Of a DNA stretch of 64,000 nucleotides, positions 37,020 to 45,633 are shown piece by piece. Under the pieces are notes generated by a model, which was not told the origin of the DNA, ran no database searches, and saw nothing but the letters and a program-made list of their open reading frames with translations. The stretch lies in contig NZ_JASD01000008.1 in NCBI RefSeq assembly GCF_000622385.1, positions 1,364,001 to 1,428,000 on the forward strand, in the 5' to 3' direction. Source of the stretch: Sulfitobacter noctilucicola. GTDB lineage: Bacteria; Pseudomonadota; Alphaproteobacteria; Rhodobacterales; Rhodobacteraceae. Made by a program: the position numbers and the translations under genes. How positions within the stretch are numbered: position 1 is the stretch's first letter; every line of letters starts with the position of its first letter.

Positions 37020-37281
37020 GAATGCGGCCTTTGCTTAACTGTGTCGCGCAACGATGTAGCAGATCAGGACAGGGGGAAAAGGGGCTATCCCCATTTGTCA
37101 CAATCCGCTGTCCTTGCATGGGCGAGCCTTTGAGACCACCGTCGCTGCTCTCAAAGGACTTCAGCGCACCCGAACAGCGGTTCAATATCGCCAGCTTTCG
37201 CGCCAGTTAATAATCGTTGCCCCCTCCCGCACCATTCCCTAGGTTTGAACAAAACCAACGAACCCATGTCTGGATAACCTG
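37020..37281. other. 262-base divergent intergenic region with an inverted repeat
   Basis: This gap between nadE and the MORN gene has no credible ORF. It must hold both promoters. An inverted repeat CCTTTGAG / CTCAAAGG (37127-37134 and 37150-37157) with a 15-base centre stands out, but has no T run after it, so it is more likely an operator or an RNA structure than a terminator. TTGAAC at 37246-37251 may be part of a promoter for the MORN gene. Confidence 0.4.
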
Positions 37282-38670
37282 ATGTTTTTGCGTACAGCCT
37301 TGTTCTGCCTGATGCTCCTTCCGTTGCCTGCCTTTTCGCAGGACGGGGACGTTCAGACAAAACAATATGATGACGGTGGCATCTATGAAGGGACGTTCAA
37401 AGGTGGACTGCAAGACGGGCAAGGCACCTATAAGCTGCCGAACGGGTACGAATACACCGGGACCTGGGTCGAGGGCGAAATCAAGGGCGAAGGTGTCGCG
37501 CGGTTCCCCAACGGATCGGTCTATGAGGGCAATTTCGATCGCGGTAAGCCTGACGGCTTTGGCAAAATCACCTTTGCAGATGGCGGCACCTATGAGGGCG
37601 AATGGCAGGCAGGGGCGATCATGGGGCAGGGTGTGGCACTTTATGCCAACGGTGTGCGCTATGAAGGGCAGTTCAGGAATGCCAAACACCATGGCAAAGG
37701 CGTCATGCAAAGCCCTGGCGGGTACGAATACAAAGGTGACTGGATTGATGGCGTCAAAGAAGGCGTTGGCACCATCACCTATCCTGATGGCGCAGTTTAC
37801 GAAGGCGACATCACAGGAGGCGAGCGCAACGGCACAGGCACGCTGACAATGCCGGACGGGCTGATTTATGTGGGGTCGTGGAAAGCCGGCCAGATCGACG
37901 GCACAGGCAAGCTGACCCAGCCGAACGGTGATGTTTACGAAGGCAGTCTGGTTGCGGGCAAACGCGAGGGCAAAGGCAGCGTCACTTACGAAAACGGCGA
38001 CGTTTACGAGGGCGATTTCAAGGATGACCGCCGTGATGGGCAGGGCACATTCACCGGCACGGATGGCTATGTCTATGCGGGATCATGGGTTGCCGGCCAG
38101 ATTGAGGGCGAAGGGCGCGTCACCTACCCTGACGGCTCGGTCTATGAGGGGCAGTTCCGCAATGATCTGGCGGACGGAACCGGTAAGATCACCTATCCGG
38201 ACGGCTCGACCTATGAAGGGGCATGGGCCGCAGGTGTGATTGAGGGCAAAGGCCGTGCCACTTATCCCAACGGGATTATCTACGAGGGCGATTTCGTGAA
38301 TGCCCGCAATGACGGCCAAGGCGTGATGACATACGCAGACGGGTACCGGTATGAGGGCGGTTGGCAGGATGGCCAGCGCCATGGTGCAGGCACCGCTACA
38401 TATCCTGATGGCACGGTCTATGAAGGAGAGTTCCTGAACGGCCAGCGCCACGGCAACGGCACCATCACGATGGCCACGGGCTTCAAATACGAAGGCGCAT
38501 GGGCGGACGGCGAAATCGAAGGACAGGGCACCGCGACCTATGCCAACGGTGACGTTTATGAAGGTACATTCAGCGCAGGTAAACGTCAGGGGGCAGGCAC
38601 AATGCGTTATGCCACCGGTGAAGAGGCCAGCGGCGATTGGGAAGCCGGTGCCTTGAAAGAAGATGGCTGA
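37282..38670 (+). CDS. Secreted MORN-repeat protein (18 full repeats)
   Basis: 462-residue protein. Residues 1-19 form a signal peptide (MFLRTALFCLMLLPLPAFS), followed by 18 contiguous 23-residue MORN repeats of the type YEGxxxxGxxxGxGxxxxxxGxx, and a partial 19th (ASGDWEAG). The repeat unit is 69 bases long. Nothing else is in the protein. MORN arrays form extended beta-sheet rods and bind phospholipids or proteins; a periplasmic or surface place follows from the signal peptide, the ligand is unknown. GGATAA lies before the ATG. Confidence 0.92.
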   Translation: MFLRTALFCLMLLPLPAFSQDGDVQTKQYDDGGIYEGTFKGGLQDGQGTYKLPNGYEYTGTWVEGEIKGEGVARFPNGSVYEGNFDRGKPDGFGKITFADGGTYEGEWQAGAIMGQGVALYANGVRYEGQFRNAKHHGKGVMQSPGGYEYKGDWIDGVKEGVGTITYPDGAVYEGDITGGERNGTGTLTMPDGLIYVGSWKAGQIDGTGKLTQPNGDVYEGSLVAGKREGKGSVTYENGDVYEGDFKDDRRDGQGTFTGTDGYVYAGSWVAGQIEGEGRVTYPDGSVYEGQFRNDLADGTGKITYPDGSTYEGAWAAGVIEGKGRATYPNGIIYEGDFVNARNDGQGVMTYADGYRYEGGWQDGQRHGAGTATYPDGTVYEGEFLNGQRHGNGTITMATGFKYEGAWADGEIEGQGTATYANGDVYEGTFSAGKRQGAGTMRYATGEEASGDWEAGALKEDG

Positions 38671-38816
38671 CGCTGTTTAGAAAGACACCTCTGACCGGAC
38701 ATTCAAGAGCCGCGGGATTTTAGCAAGTCAAGTACGGCCGCGTTAATCGACGGCAAGCTCGATTGCAAAGGTGCCCGTATTGTTTCGGGCTGCGAGAATG
38801 CGGTGCAGGCACTGGT

Positions 38817-39338
38817 TTAATCCAGCAGCAGTTTTTCGCTTTCGACCCAGCGCACGACAGCTTCCGGCAATACTGGCATCTCCAGTTTTTTTCCAAGCGC
38901 CTGTAGCGCGGTTTCCGTCTGGACCAAGCCGCTGCGAGAAAGAGCGGCACCTTTGGAATACCCCGACGCACAAAGCGTACCGTCCATCTTGAGGAATTCG
39001 AACCGCAAATAGTTCCAGTGCGTGTCACTGCCGACCCAGCGGTACCGCAAACGATACTTTTCACCCAGTTTTAACTGCTTGCGATAGGTTACGGTTGTCC
39101 CGCCCAGTACCGGTTTCCACTTGTTTTTGAAGAGTGACCGCAGAAAACCCGTGCGCCCGAAGAACTCTACAATCATCAGGTCGGCAATGGTCAGATAACG
39201 GCCGTTGTTCAGGTGCAAGTTGATATCGATATCATTGGGCAGCACGCGAAACGTCCGCTCGAACGGCTCGTCAATGCGGATGGCGGGCAAGCACCACACC
39301 CGCAGGAGGGTCCAAATCAGCCGGAAATAAAGGTTCAT
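38817..39338 (-). CDS. Thioesterase family protein (THEM6-like hot-dog fold)
   Basis: 173-residue protein with an N-terminal hydrophobic segment, then RVLPNDIDINLHLNNGRYLT, where the D-x-N-x-H-x-N-N-G-R-Y pattern is the 4HBT-2 signature with the usual catalytic Asp/Asn. The rest (GTTVTYRKQLKLGEKYRLRY) is the hot-dog sheet. It is divergent from the MarR gene across 80 bases that hold two palindromes, so MarR control is likely. It probably hydrolyses acyl-CoA; the substrate is unknown. The 146-base gap downstream to the MORN gene shows nothing definite. Confidence 0.88.
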   Translation of the reverse strand: MNLYFRLIWTLLRVWCLPAIRIDEPFERTFRVLPNDIDINLHLNNGRYLTIADLMIVEFFGRTGFLRSLFKNKWKPVLGGTTVTYRKQLKLGEKYRLRYRWVGSDTHWNYLRFEFLKMDGTLCASGYSKGAALSRSGLVQTETALQALGKKLEMPVLPEAVVRWVESEKLLLD

Positions 39339-39374
39339 CGTCGCGGTCCAATAAGGTTCATTTGTGAGCCATAT

Positions 39375-39412
39375 AGTTCATGTTTGAACTTATACAAGTT
39401 GTTTTGTATACT
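39375..39412 (+). promoter_or_regulatory. MarR gene promoter overlapped by two palindromic operators
   Basis: Promoter elements TTGAAC (39384-39389) and TATACT (39407-39412) are spaced by exactly 17 bases. One palindrome, AGTTCA-4-TGAACT (39375-39390), covers the -35 box; a second, TATACAA-6-TTGTATA (39391-39410), covers the spacer and most of the -10 box. Transcription should begin at about 39419, the A of the ATG, so the message would be leaderless. Confidence 0.72.
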
Positions 39413-39418
39413 TGCCCT

Positions 39419-39907
39419 ATGAACAAATGGAACGCAGACCCAAGTAAAACGCACAGCCTTGCGGATGCCACCGATGCGTGGATTTCCGTGGTTAGGGCAT
39501 ATCAGCAGTGTACTGCAACGCTTGCGCACAAGCTTGAGCCTTACGGTGTTTCGGTGCTCCAGCATGAAGTGCTTATGAATTTACGGCGGACCCCCGGTTT
39601 GACGCAGCAGCATCTGTCCGAGCGTTGTTTCTCGGCCAAAAGTGGCATCAGCATGATCGTCGCGAAAATGGTCAAGGACGGGATTGTTGTCCGTGCGCGC
39701 TCCGAACGGGATCACCGCGCATGGAACCTCTCGCTAACTGCGCAGGGCGACGCGCTGGCGGCAAAGATACAAGTGGTGCAAGATGAAGTGGTGCAGGCGA
39801 TGGCCGCGTCCTACTCTGAGCAGGACCTCAAGCTGATGAAGGACCGCATGGATCACTCTGCCGAAGCGTTGCTTGCAATGCGGATCGGGGATGCGGGGCA
39901 GATGTGA
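39419..39907 (+). CDS. MarR family transcriptional regulator
   Basis: 162-residue winged-helix regulator: DAWISVVRAYQQCTATLAHK starts the dimer helices, VLQHEVLMNLRRTPGLTQQHL and CFSAKSGISMIVAKMVKDG make the HTH, and RARSERDHRAWNLSLTAQG is the wing, with the DxR pattern of MarR. The start is set at 39419 because upstream codons lie within the promoter. No Shine-Dalgarno is present. The twin palindromes in its promoter suggest autorepression and control of the divergent thioesterase. Confidence 0.92.
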   Translation: MNKWNADPSKTHSLADATDAWISVVRAYQQCTATLAHKLEPYGVSVLQHEVLMNLRRTPGLTQQHLSERCFSAKSGISMIVAKMVKDGIVVRARSERDHRAWNLSLTAQGDALAAKIQVVQDEVVQAMAASYSEQDLKLMKDRMDHSAEALLAMRIGDAGQM

Positions 39908-39935
39908 TGCCCCGCACGTTGGTCTAGTAACTGGT

Positions 39936-40862
39936 TCAGAGTAAAAGCTGATAGCTGTGGGGCACATATTTGAACCCGTCGCCCGCAGTCTCGACATACC
40001 CGAACGCGGGCCACGGCATGTGGTAGCCGACAAATGGCGTGCCGTCTGCGGCCATCATATCAAGCAAACGTCGGCGGGTCTTGGCCGCGGCTTCCTTGTC
40101 CTGATCGAACTTCACTTCCCAGTCAGGGTGGGCAAGAGACCAGACATAGTGGTTCGCGAAATCAGCGCCAAGCACCAGCTGCTTGCCGTCGCTTTCTATC
40201 ATGTAAACCATGTGGCCTGGCGTGTGACCAAAGGCACTCATGCCGGTAATGCCGGAGGCTACGCTGCCGCCGTCACCGATAAAGGTCATCTGCTCGGCAA
40301 GCGGTTTGACCTTTGTGTCAAAGCCTTCGTTCTCTGCCTTCGCCCAATTGTCGTATTCAACCTGGCCAGTGACATAACGCGCGTTTGAAAAGGTTGGCGC
40401 GTCGCCTTGCATCAGACCGCCGATGTGGTCGCCATGCATATGGGTTAGTACCACAATATCGACCTGATCGGCGGAATATCCGGCAGCTTGCAGTGCAGCG
40501 AGCGTGCCATCGGCGCTCAGCCCTGTATCAAAAAGCACCAGCTCGGCACCTGTGTTAACCACGGTTGGCGTAAAGAAAAACTGTGCCGCATCGGTCGGAA
40601 GGTGGGCCGCTGCCGATACCTCGCCAAAGGTTTCGGCATCGACGTTCATCCCAAAAATTGTCTGTGGGTCGGGCACCGAACGCGATCCCGCAAGGATCGT
40701 GGTGACATCAAAGCCGCCCACCGATACCCGTTGAAAAGGTGCGGTCCCAGCGCCCTGCAATGGGGCAGATGCGTGGGTCGAGGTCGCAGTCGCGGCGGCT
40801 AGGGGCAAGGCAGCAGCACTCGCAAGTGCGGCGCGCCGTGTAAATGTATGTGGTTTGGACAC
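39936..40862 (-). CDS. Tat-exported metallo-beta-lactamase-fold hydrolase
   Basis: 308-residue MBL-fold protein. A twin-arginine signal (TFTRRAALASAAALPLAAA) directs folded export to the periplasm. The metal motif HMHGDH is at 141-146, further ligands follow in GHTPGHMVYMIE and GADFANH. This subgroup includes lactonases and alkylsulfatase-like hydrolases; the substrate is not clear. It converges with the MarR gene at a 28-base gap, so MarR control is not implied. Confidence 0.88.
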   Translation of the reverse strand: MSKPHTFTRRAALASAAALPLAAATATSTHASAPLQGAGTAPFQRVSVGGFDVTTILAGSRSVPDPQTIFGMNVDAETFGEVSAAAHLPTDAAQFFFTPTVVNTGAELVLFDTGLSADGTLAALQAAGYSADQVDIVVLTHMHGDHIGGLMQGDAPTFSNARYVTGQVEYDNWAKAENEGFDTKVKPLAEQMTFIGDGGSVASGITGMSAFGHTPGHMVYMIESDGKQLVLGADFANHYVWSLAHPDWEVKFDQDKEAAAKTRRRLLDMMAADGTPFVGYHMPWPAFGYVETAGDGFKYVPHSYQLLL

Positions 40863-40965
40863 GAGAAGTTCCTCCGTTGAACAAAAGCGGTGCAGGGTAT
40901 GGTAGAGGGGAAAGGTGGTCGGGCAAGCACCTGACCGATCATCTTTTCGTGCGCGGGGAATTCGT

Positions 40966-41367
40966 ATGTCAGAAGTCGAGCGTTACCTTACTGCCGTCAG
41001 CCCTGCACGCAGGCACCGCGAGGCCGCAATTCTCGACACTTTATTCCGCAGGATTACCGGCTGGACCCCGACCCTTTGGGGTGGATCAATCATGGGTTAC
41101 GGCAGCTATGCCTATACATACGCCTCAGGACGATCAGGCACCTACCTTGCCACGGGTTTTGCCCCGCGCAAGGCAAAGCTGAGCATCTACATCATGCCCG
41201 GCTATTCTGACTTCGATTCCATTCTGACCCGTCTGGGCAAACACAAGAAAGCGAAGTCCTGTCTTTATCTCAACAAGCTTGAAGATGTCGATTTGGATGT
41301 CCTTGCCGAATTGATTCGCGCAGGCCTTGATGATCTGCGCCGGCAATGGCCCGTTCGGCCGTCCTAA
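40966..41367 (+). CDS. DUF1801 domain-containing protein
   Basis: 133-residue cytosolic protein with VERYLTAVSPARRHREAAIL, PTLWGGSIMGYGSYAYTYAS and KAKLSIYIMPGY, matching the DUF1801 (YdhG-like) fold of one domain. Function unknown. ATG 40966 is preferred; the frame is open further upstream. gltX follows 53 bases downstream on the same strand, but there is no evidence for a shared role. Confidence 0.85.
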   Translation: MSEVERYLTAVSPARRHREAAILDTLFRRITGWTPTLWGGSIMGYGSYAYTYASGRSGTYLATGFAPRKAKLSIYIMPGYSDFDSILTRLGKHKKAKSCLYLNKLEDVDLDVLAELIRAGLDDLRRQWPVRPS

Positions 41368-41420
41368 CTGGACAACGCGCCAGACCTGTGAGAAGCCTGC
41401 CTTCCGACAGGAGTACACCC

Positions 41421-42755
41421 ATGACCGCACCGATCATTACCCGTTTTGCCCCATCCCCCACCGGATATATTCACGTGGGCAATCTGCGCACGGCGCTGAT
41501 GAACTACCTCATTGCCCGCAAGGCTGGTGGCACATTCATCCTGCGTATTGACGATACAGACCCGGAGCGGTCCAAGGAAGAATACGTCGACGGCATCAAG
41601 GAAGACCTGACATGGCTTGGTCTTCACTGGGACAAGGTCGAACGGCAATCCGAGCGGTTGGACAAATATCACGCGGCAGCAGAAGAGCTACGTGAGAAAG
41701 GGCGCTTTTATGAAGCGTTCGAGACACCGACCGAACTGGATCTCAAGCGCAAGAAGCAGCTGAATATGGGCAAGCCACCGGTTTATGACCGCGCAGCGCT
41801 GGGCCTTTCGGATGCGCAAAAAGACGAGCTGCGCGCAGAGCGCGGAGACGGCGTGTGGCGTTTCAAGCTGGACCAGCAGCGCATTGAATGGGCCGATGGT
41901 ATACTTGGTGATATTTCCATTGATGCGGCCAGCGTTTCAGACCCCGTGTTGATCAGAGGTGACGGGCAAATCCTGTATACATTGGCGAGTGTTGTCGATG
42001 ATACGGAAATGGGCGTGACCCATGTAGTGCGGGGATCGGATCACGTCACAAATACCGCTACGCAAATCCAGATCATGCAGGCGCTTGGTCACGACCATCC
42101 GTCATTCGCGCACCATTCTTTGCTGACAGGTCCGCAAGGCGAAGCATTATCCAAACGCCTGGGCACTCTGGCCCTGCGCGATTTGCGTGAGCAGGGGGTT
42201 GAACCCTTTGCACTGCTCAGCCTGATGGCGCGCTTGGGGTCATCCGATCCGGTAGAGCTGCGCACCGAGATGGAGACGCTGATCGACGGCTTCGATATCA
42301 ACCACTTCGGCTCCGCGCCGACGAAGTTCGACGTGCAGGACCTGTTCCCGCTGACAGGTCGTTACCTGCAGACCCTGCCGGTTGAGGACGTGGCCGACAC
42401 AATTGCGGGACTGGGCGTGCCGGAAAACCAGGCCGCACAGTTTTGGGCGGTGACCCGCGAAAACATCGACACACTGAAAGACCTTGATGGCTGGTGGGCA
42501 ATGTTCCGCGACGGGGCGGAGCCTGTGATCGAAGACGAAGACAAAGCCTTCGTGGCAGAAGCGATGAGCCTGCTGCCCGACATGCCTTTCGATGACAAGA
42601 CATGGGGCAGTTGGACGGCTGCGGTAAAGGAGCAAACCGGACGCAAAGGCCGCGGACTTTTCCGGCCGCTACGCCTTGCGCTGACAGGTCAGGAGAGCGG
42701 GCCGGAAATGGCCGCCGTGATGCCTTTGCTGCAGGTCGTGAAAGCGCGGGGATGA
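41421..42755 (+). CDS. gltX: Glutamate-tRNA ligase
   Basis: 444-residue class I aminoacyl-tRNA synthetase. RFAPSPTGYIHVGNLRTALM carries the HIGH-type motif (HVGN, 18-21) and ALSKRLGT near residue 244 corresponds to KMSKS. Alphaproteobacteria often have two GltX copies, one of them charging tRNA-Gln for later amidation; which this is cannot be decided here. CAGGAG sits 10 bases before ATG 41421. A terminator-like hairpin follows. Confidence 0.96.
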   Translation: MTAPIITRFAPSPTGYIHVGNLRTALMNYLIARKAGGTFILRIDDTDPERSKEEYVDGIKEDLTWLGLHWDKVERQSERLDKYHAAAEELREKGRFYEAFETPTELDLKRKKQLNMGKPPVYDRAALGLSDAQKDELRAERGDGVWRFKLDQQRIEWADGILGDISIDAASVSDPVLIRGDGQILYTLASVVDDTEMGVTHVVRGSDHVTNTATQIQIMQALGHDHPSFAHHSLLTGPQGEALSKRLGTLALRDLREQGVEPFALLSLMARLGSSDPVELRTEMETLIDGFDINHFGSAPTKFDVQDLFPLTGRYLQTLPVEDVADTIAGLGVPENQAAQFWAVTRENIDTLKDLDGWWAMFRDGAEPVIEDEDKAFVAEAMSLLPDMPFDDKTWGSWTAAVKEQTGRKGRGLFRPLRLALTGQESGPEMAAVMPLLQVVKARG

Positions 42756-42813
42756 GCCACAGATCATTTCCGCACCCTTCTGAACGCGGAAGGCATTTAA
42801 CAAAATCAGAACC

Positions 42814-42837
42814 GGGGGTGGGACAAGTCCTGCCCCC
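42814..42837 (+). terminator. Terminator-like hairpin after gltX
   Basis: GGGGGTGGGAC pairs with GTCCTGCCCCC through 11 positions including two G-U wobbles, around a small loop. TTGGTGTTTGTTGGGG follows, which is T-rich but interrupted. It lies between gltX and the MATE gene on the same strand, so it separates the two transcription units in part. Confidence 0.55.
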
Positions 42838-42862
42838 TTGGTGTTTGTTGGGGCATTGAAAC

Positions 42863-44254
42863 GTGGCCGAAGCTAAGTTCCTGAGTGGCAATCTTTTCCG
42901 GCATGTAACAGTGATGTCGCTGACCGCATCGCTGGGACTCATGGCAGTTTTCATTGTCGATTTTGTCGACATGATTTTCATTTCCATGCTGGGAAAAACC
43001 GAGCTTGCGGCGGCGATCGGCTATGCAGGGGCAATCCTGTTTTTCACCACCTCCTTTGGGATCGGGCTGGGCATCGCGGCAGGTGCATTGGTCGCGCGGG
43101 CGCTGGGCGCAGATGAGCCGCAGCTTGCAAGAGAACGGACCACCCATGCGCTGAGCTACGGTTTTTTCTTCGCAGTCATATTCTCAACGATTGTCTGGCT
43201 CTCTCTCGGCTCGCTCGTTTCCCTTCTGGGGGCTGAGGGGGAAACCGCTGCGCTGGCAGTACACTTTTTGCAAATCATTGTGCCCTCCATGCCTTTTCTG
43301 ATCGTCGGAATGATGGGCAGTGCGGTCTTGCGGGCCCACGGGGATGCGCGCCGAGCGATGATGGCGACGATTGCGGGCGGCGTTGTGAATGCTGTGCTCG
43401 ACCCCATTCTTATTTTCGGGTTCGGGCTGGAACTGACAGGCGCTGCGATTGCTTCGGTGGCAGCGCGCCTGGTGATTTGTGCGATGGCGCTTTGGCCCTT
43501 GATCGTGATCTATCGCGGCATTGCTTGGCCACGCGCCAGCGGCATGATCCGCGATTTGCGGCCGGTCTTGGCTATCGCATTCCCGGCCATTCTGGCGCAG
43601 GTTGCAACGCCGGTGGGACAGGCCTTTGTCACCCGCGCAATGGCCGGCTACGGCGAGGAAGCGATTGCTGGGATGGCAATCGTGGGCCGCTTGACCCCTG
43701 TGGCCTTCGGTGTCGTGTTCGCCTTGTCCGGTGCGGTAGGTCCTATTATCGGGCAAAACTTCGGTGCGCAGAACATGGCCCGCGTGCGACAGGGGTTCAA
43801 CGCGGCAATCCTGTTTGTCGCTGTAGTGATCGTGCTCGTCTCAACCGTCTTGTTTCTGGCGCGGGGGGCAATTGCGGACCTGTTTGGCGCGACCGGCCTG
43901 ACGCGAGATCTAATCTATCTTTTCTGCGGGCCGCTTTCGCTTGCCTTCTTTTTCCCTGGTGTGCTGTTTGTGGCTAATGCCGCGTTTAACAATCTTGGCC
44001 ATCCCTTCTATTCCACCTTTACGAACTGGGGTCGCAATGCGGTGGCTTTGATCCCTTTTGTGTTTATCGGGTCATGGCTGGGCGGTGCGCAGGGGGTTCT
44101 GATCGGGCAATCCGTGGCCGGTATGCTGTTTGGCACGGTGGCATGGGTGCTGGCACTCAGGTTGATCGATCAGGGTGGCGGACCGGATGGGCCGAAACAG
44201 GAAATGTTTGGCCGCGAAGGGCGGCTCTTTGCGCTATTCCAGGCGCGCCGATAG
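42863..44254 (+). CDS. MATE family efflux transporter
   Basis: 463-residue membrane protein with about twelve helices in two symmetrical halves. It opens with AEAKFLSGNLFRHVTVMSLTASLGLMAVF and has the NorM/DinF-like FVDMIFISMLG helix and a second half starting near MIRDLRPVLAIAFPAILAQ. It should be a Na+- or H+-driven exporter of cationic compounds; the substrate is unknown. GTG start at 42863. Its 3' end overlaps the convergent GGCT-like gene by 21 bases. Confidence 0.93.
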   Translation: MAEAKFLSGNLFRHVTVMSLTASLGLMAVFIVDFVDMIFISMLGKTELAAAIGYAGAILFFTTSFGIGLGIAAGALVARALGADEPQLARERTTHALSYGFFFAVIFSTIVWLSLGSLVSLLGAEGETAALAVHFLQIIVPSMPFLIVGMMGSAVLRAHGDARRAMMATIAGGVVNAVLDPILIFGFGLELTGAAIASVAARLVICAMALWPLIVIYRGIAWPRASGMIRDLRPVLAIAFPAILAQVATPVGQAFVTRAMAGYGEEAIAGMAIVGRLTPVAFGVVFALSGAVGPIIGQNFGAQNMARVRQGFNAAILFVAVVIVLVSTVLFLARGAIADLFGATGLTRDLIYLFCGPLSLAFFFPGVLFVANAAFNNLGHPFYSTFTNWGRNAVALIPFVFIGSWLGGAQGVLIGQSVAGMLFGTVAWVLALRLIDQGGGPDGPKQEMFGREGRLFALFQARR

Positions 44255-44788
44255 ACGTTTCAGGTGATGATCGACTAGCTCTGTCTCTTCAGAAGAGAGC
44301 ATTTGATGACGGGGATATTGGGGTGCTGACCGGTCGTTCAGGATCGGTGTATCCCAGCCATCTGTGGTGTCGAAGAAATGTGTGACACCCTCGGTGCCGA
44401 ATTCCCGCAAGAACCCCTGCACAACAACGTCCAGATAGCTCAGGATGATTGTATCGCGGGTTGTGGTGCCTTGCTGCTGGACGGGGACCGCATAGTGCGC
44501 AATCGGTGGCGCAGGTGCCAATGGATGAACAACGGCATCGCCGGAATGAAGGCGGGCATACCCCGTCTCGCGCGCATCCAGTGCCGCCCAGTCAGCCCCA
44601 GGTACTGCCGCGATCAGGCCGGAAATTGTGGTATCGGGATCGGGAATGACGCTCAGGAAAACACGATCAAATGCCTCGGAACGTACCCATGCTCGTCGCC
44701 AGCCAACAAGCTGCGCTGCGTGGGCATCCGGATAGTCATGGGTGCTGCGGTTCACGAGGCTGCCATAGCCGAAAAAGTAGGGGGTCAT
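44234..44788 (-). CDS. Gamma-glutamylcyclotransferase-like protein
   Basis: 184-residue cytosolic protein opening with MTPYFFGYGSLVNRST, the YGSL substrate-binding loop of the GGCT/ChaC fold. A candidate catalytic Glu is in LDARETGYAR. This fold releases 5-oxoproline from gamma-glutamyl peptides; the exact substrate (glutathione or other) is not known. ATG 44788 is preferred over an open extension to 44851. Convergent overlap with the MATE gene is 21 bases. Confidence 0.85.
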   Translation of the reverse strand: MTPYFFGYGSLVNRSTHDYPDAHAAQLVGWRRAWVRSEAFDRVFLSVIPDPDTTISGLIAAVPGADWAALDARETGYARLHSGDAVVHPLAPAPPIAHYAVPVQQQGTTTRDTIILSYLDVVVQGFLREFGTEGVTHFFDTTDGWDTPILNDRSAPQYPRHQMLSSEETELVDHHLKRLSARLE

Positions 44789-44877
44789 TACGGGATCACC
44801 TGACACAGGGTTGCAAAGAGATGGAATGCCACACAAAGTGGCCGGAACCAAGAAAAGAAAATCGGGACAGAATTGAC

Positions 44878-45435
44878 ATGATGTACAACCGTGTCGTGCA
44901 GGAAAAACGCGCGCGCAAGATGCTCGGCAGGATCGTCACGCCCGAAACCGAAGTCGGCGAGATCTCGGGCAAAATGGCCAAACAGTTGCGGCTAAAGCCC
45001 AAGTCTTTCGAGCGGTTTGATTTCCCAGAATTTGATGTTTGTGGTGAGCCGTTTCAGGATGAGGGCGGTGCCGTTCGTCAATTCGATGTGATGATCGCCA
45101 ACCAAGTTTGGGAACACTTAGACCGGCCCTACAAGGCGACCCAGAACATTCATGCGATGTTGCGAGAGGGCGGGTATTTCTATGTCGCGGTGCCATTCTA
45201 CGTCCGCTATCACGGGTATCCGGTGGATTGCAGCCGTTGGAGCGCGCGGGGGCTGAAAAACCTGTTGATCGAAGGTGGGTTCGACGAGGACAAGATTGAG
45301 GCCGAGCAATGGGGCAATTTGGAATGCGCACAGGCTGAATGCGGATACCGGTTCGCGCGGTATGACGAAGAAAAACACTCCATCAAGAACGATCCGCAAT
45401 TTCCTGTCGTGTCATGGGCCATCGCGCAAAAGTAG
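44878..45435 (+). CDS. SAM-dependent methyltransferase-like protein with degenerate SAM-binding loop
   Basis: 185-residue protein. The second half is typical of class I methyltransferases (FDVMIANQVWEHLDRPYKAT, MLREGGYFYVAVPFYVRYHG, and the SARGLKNLLIEGGF strand-helix). In the first half EVGEISGKMAK replaces the glycine-rich SAM loop, and DFPEFDVC lines up with the adenine-side acidic strand. It is either a divergent enzyme or a non-catalytic relative. Start is uncertain: ATG at 44878 and 44881, or at 44821. It is directly upstream of the glycine riboswitch. Confidence 0.72.
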   Translation: MMYNRVVQEKRARKMLGRIVTPETEVGEISGKMAKQLRLKPKSFERFDFPEFDVCGEPFQDEGGAVRQFDVMIANQVWEHLDRPYKATQNIHAMLREGGYFYVAVPFYVRYHGYPVDCSRWSARGLKNLLIEGGFDEDKIEAEQWGNLECAQAECGYRFARYDEEKHSIKNDPQFPVVSWAIAQK

Positions 45436-45471
45436 ATTGACGCAGTGGTGGCCAGCGGCATACCAAAGGTC

Positions 45472-45628
45472 AGATCATGGGAGAATCAGCTTAGCTGATG
45501 CCGAAGGAGCAACCGCCCCGGAAACTCTCAGGCCCAAGGACCGTGATCTTGTGACACGACACTCTGGAGAGTGATGCGACAGGCATCCGCCGAAGGGATA
45601 ACGATCTCAGGCGAAAGGACAGAGGGGG
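45472..45628 (+). ncRNA. Tandem glycine riboswitch (gcvT element)
   Basis: Two consecutive glycine aptamers. The first is closed by AGATCATGG (45472-45480) and CCGTGATCT (45541-45549) and contains GCCGAAGGAGCAA and GGAAACTCTCAGG, hallmark conserved blocks. The second runs from about 45560 to 45628 with GCCGAAGGGATAA and ATCTCAGGCGAAAGGAC. The linker between is short. It precedes gcvT by about 70 bases. Glycine binding is expected to switch on the cleavage operon, as known for this class. Confidence 0.93.
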
Positions 45629-45633
45629 CATCG

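Noticed and set aside
37369..38630. Regular 69-base repetition that could suggest a CRISPR or other DNA repeat array
   Set aside because: The period is that of the 23-residue MORN repeat in an intact reading frame; units are diverged at the DNA level and there are no spacers.
38671..38816. Possible gene remnant in the gap between the MORN and thioesterase genes
   Set aside because: A minus-strand frame ends in GTFAIELAVD and looks faintly protein-like, but it overlaps the thioesterase in another frame and has no start or motif.
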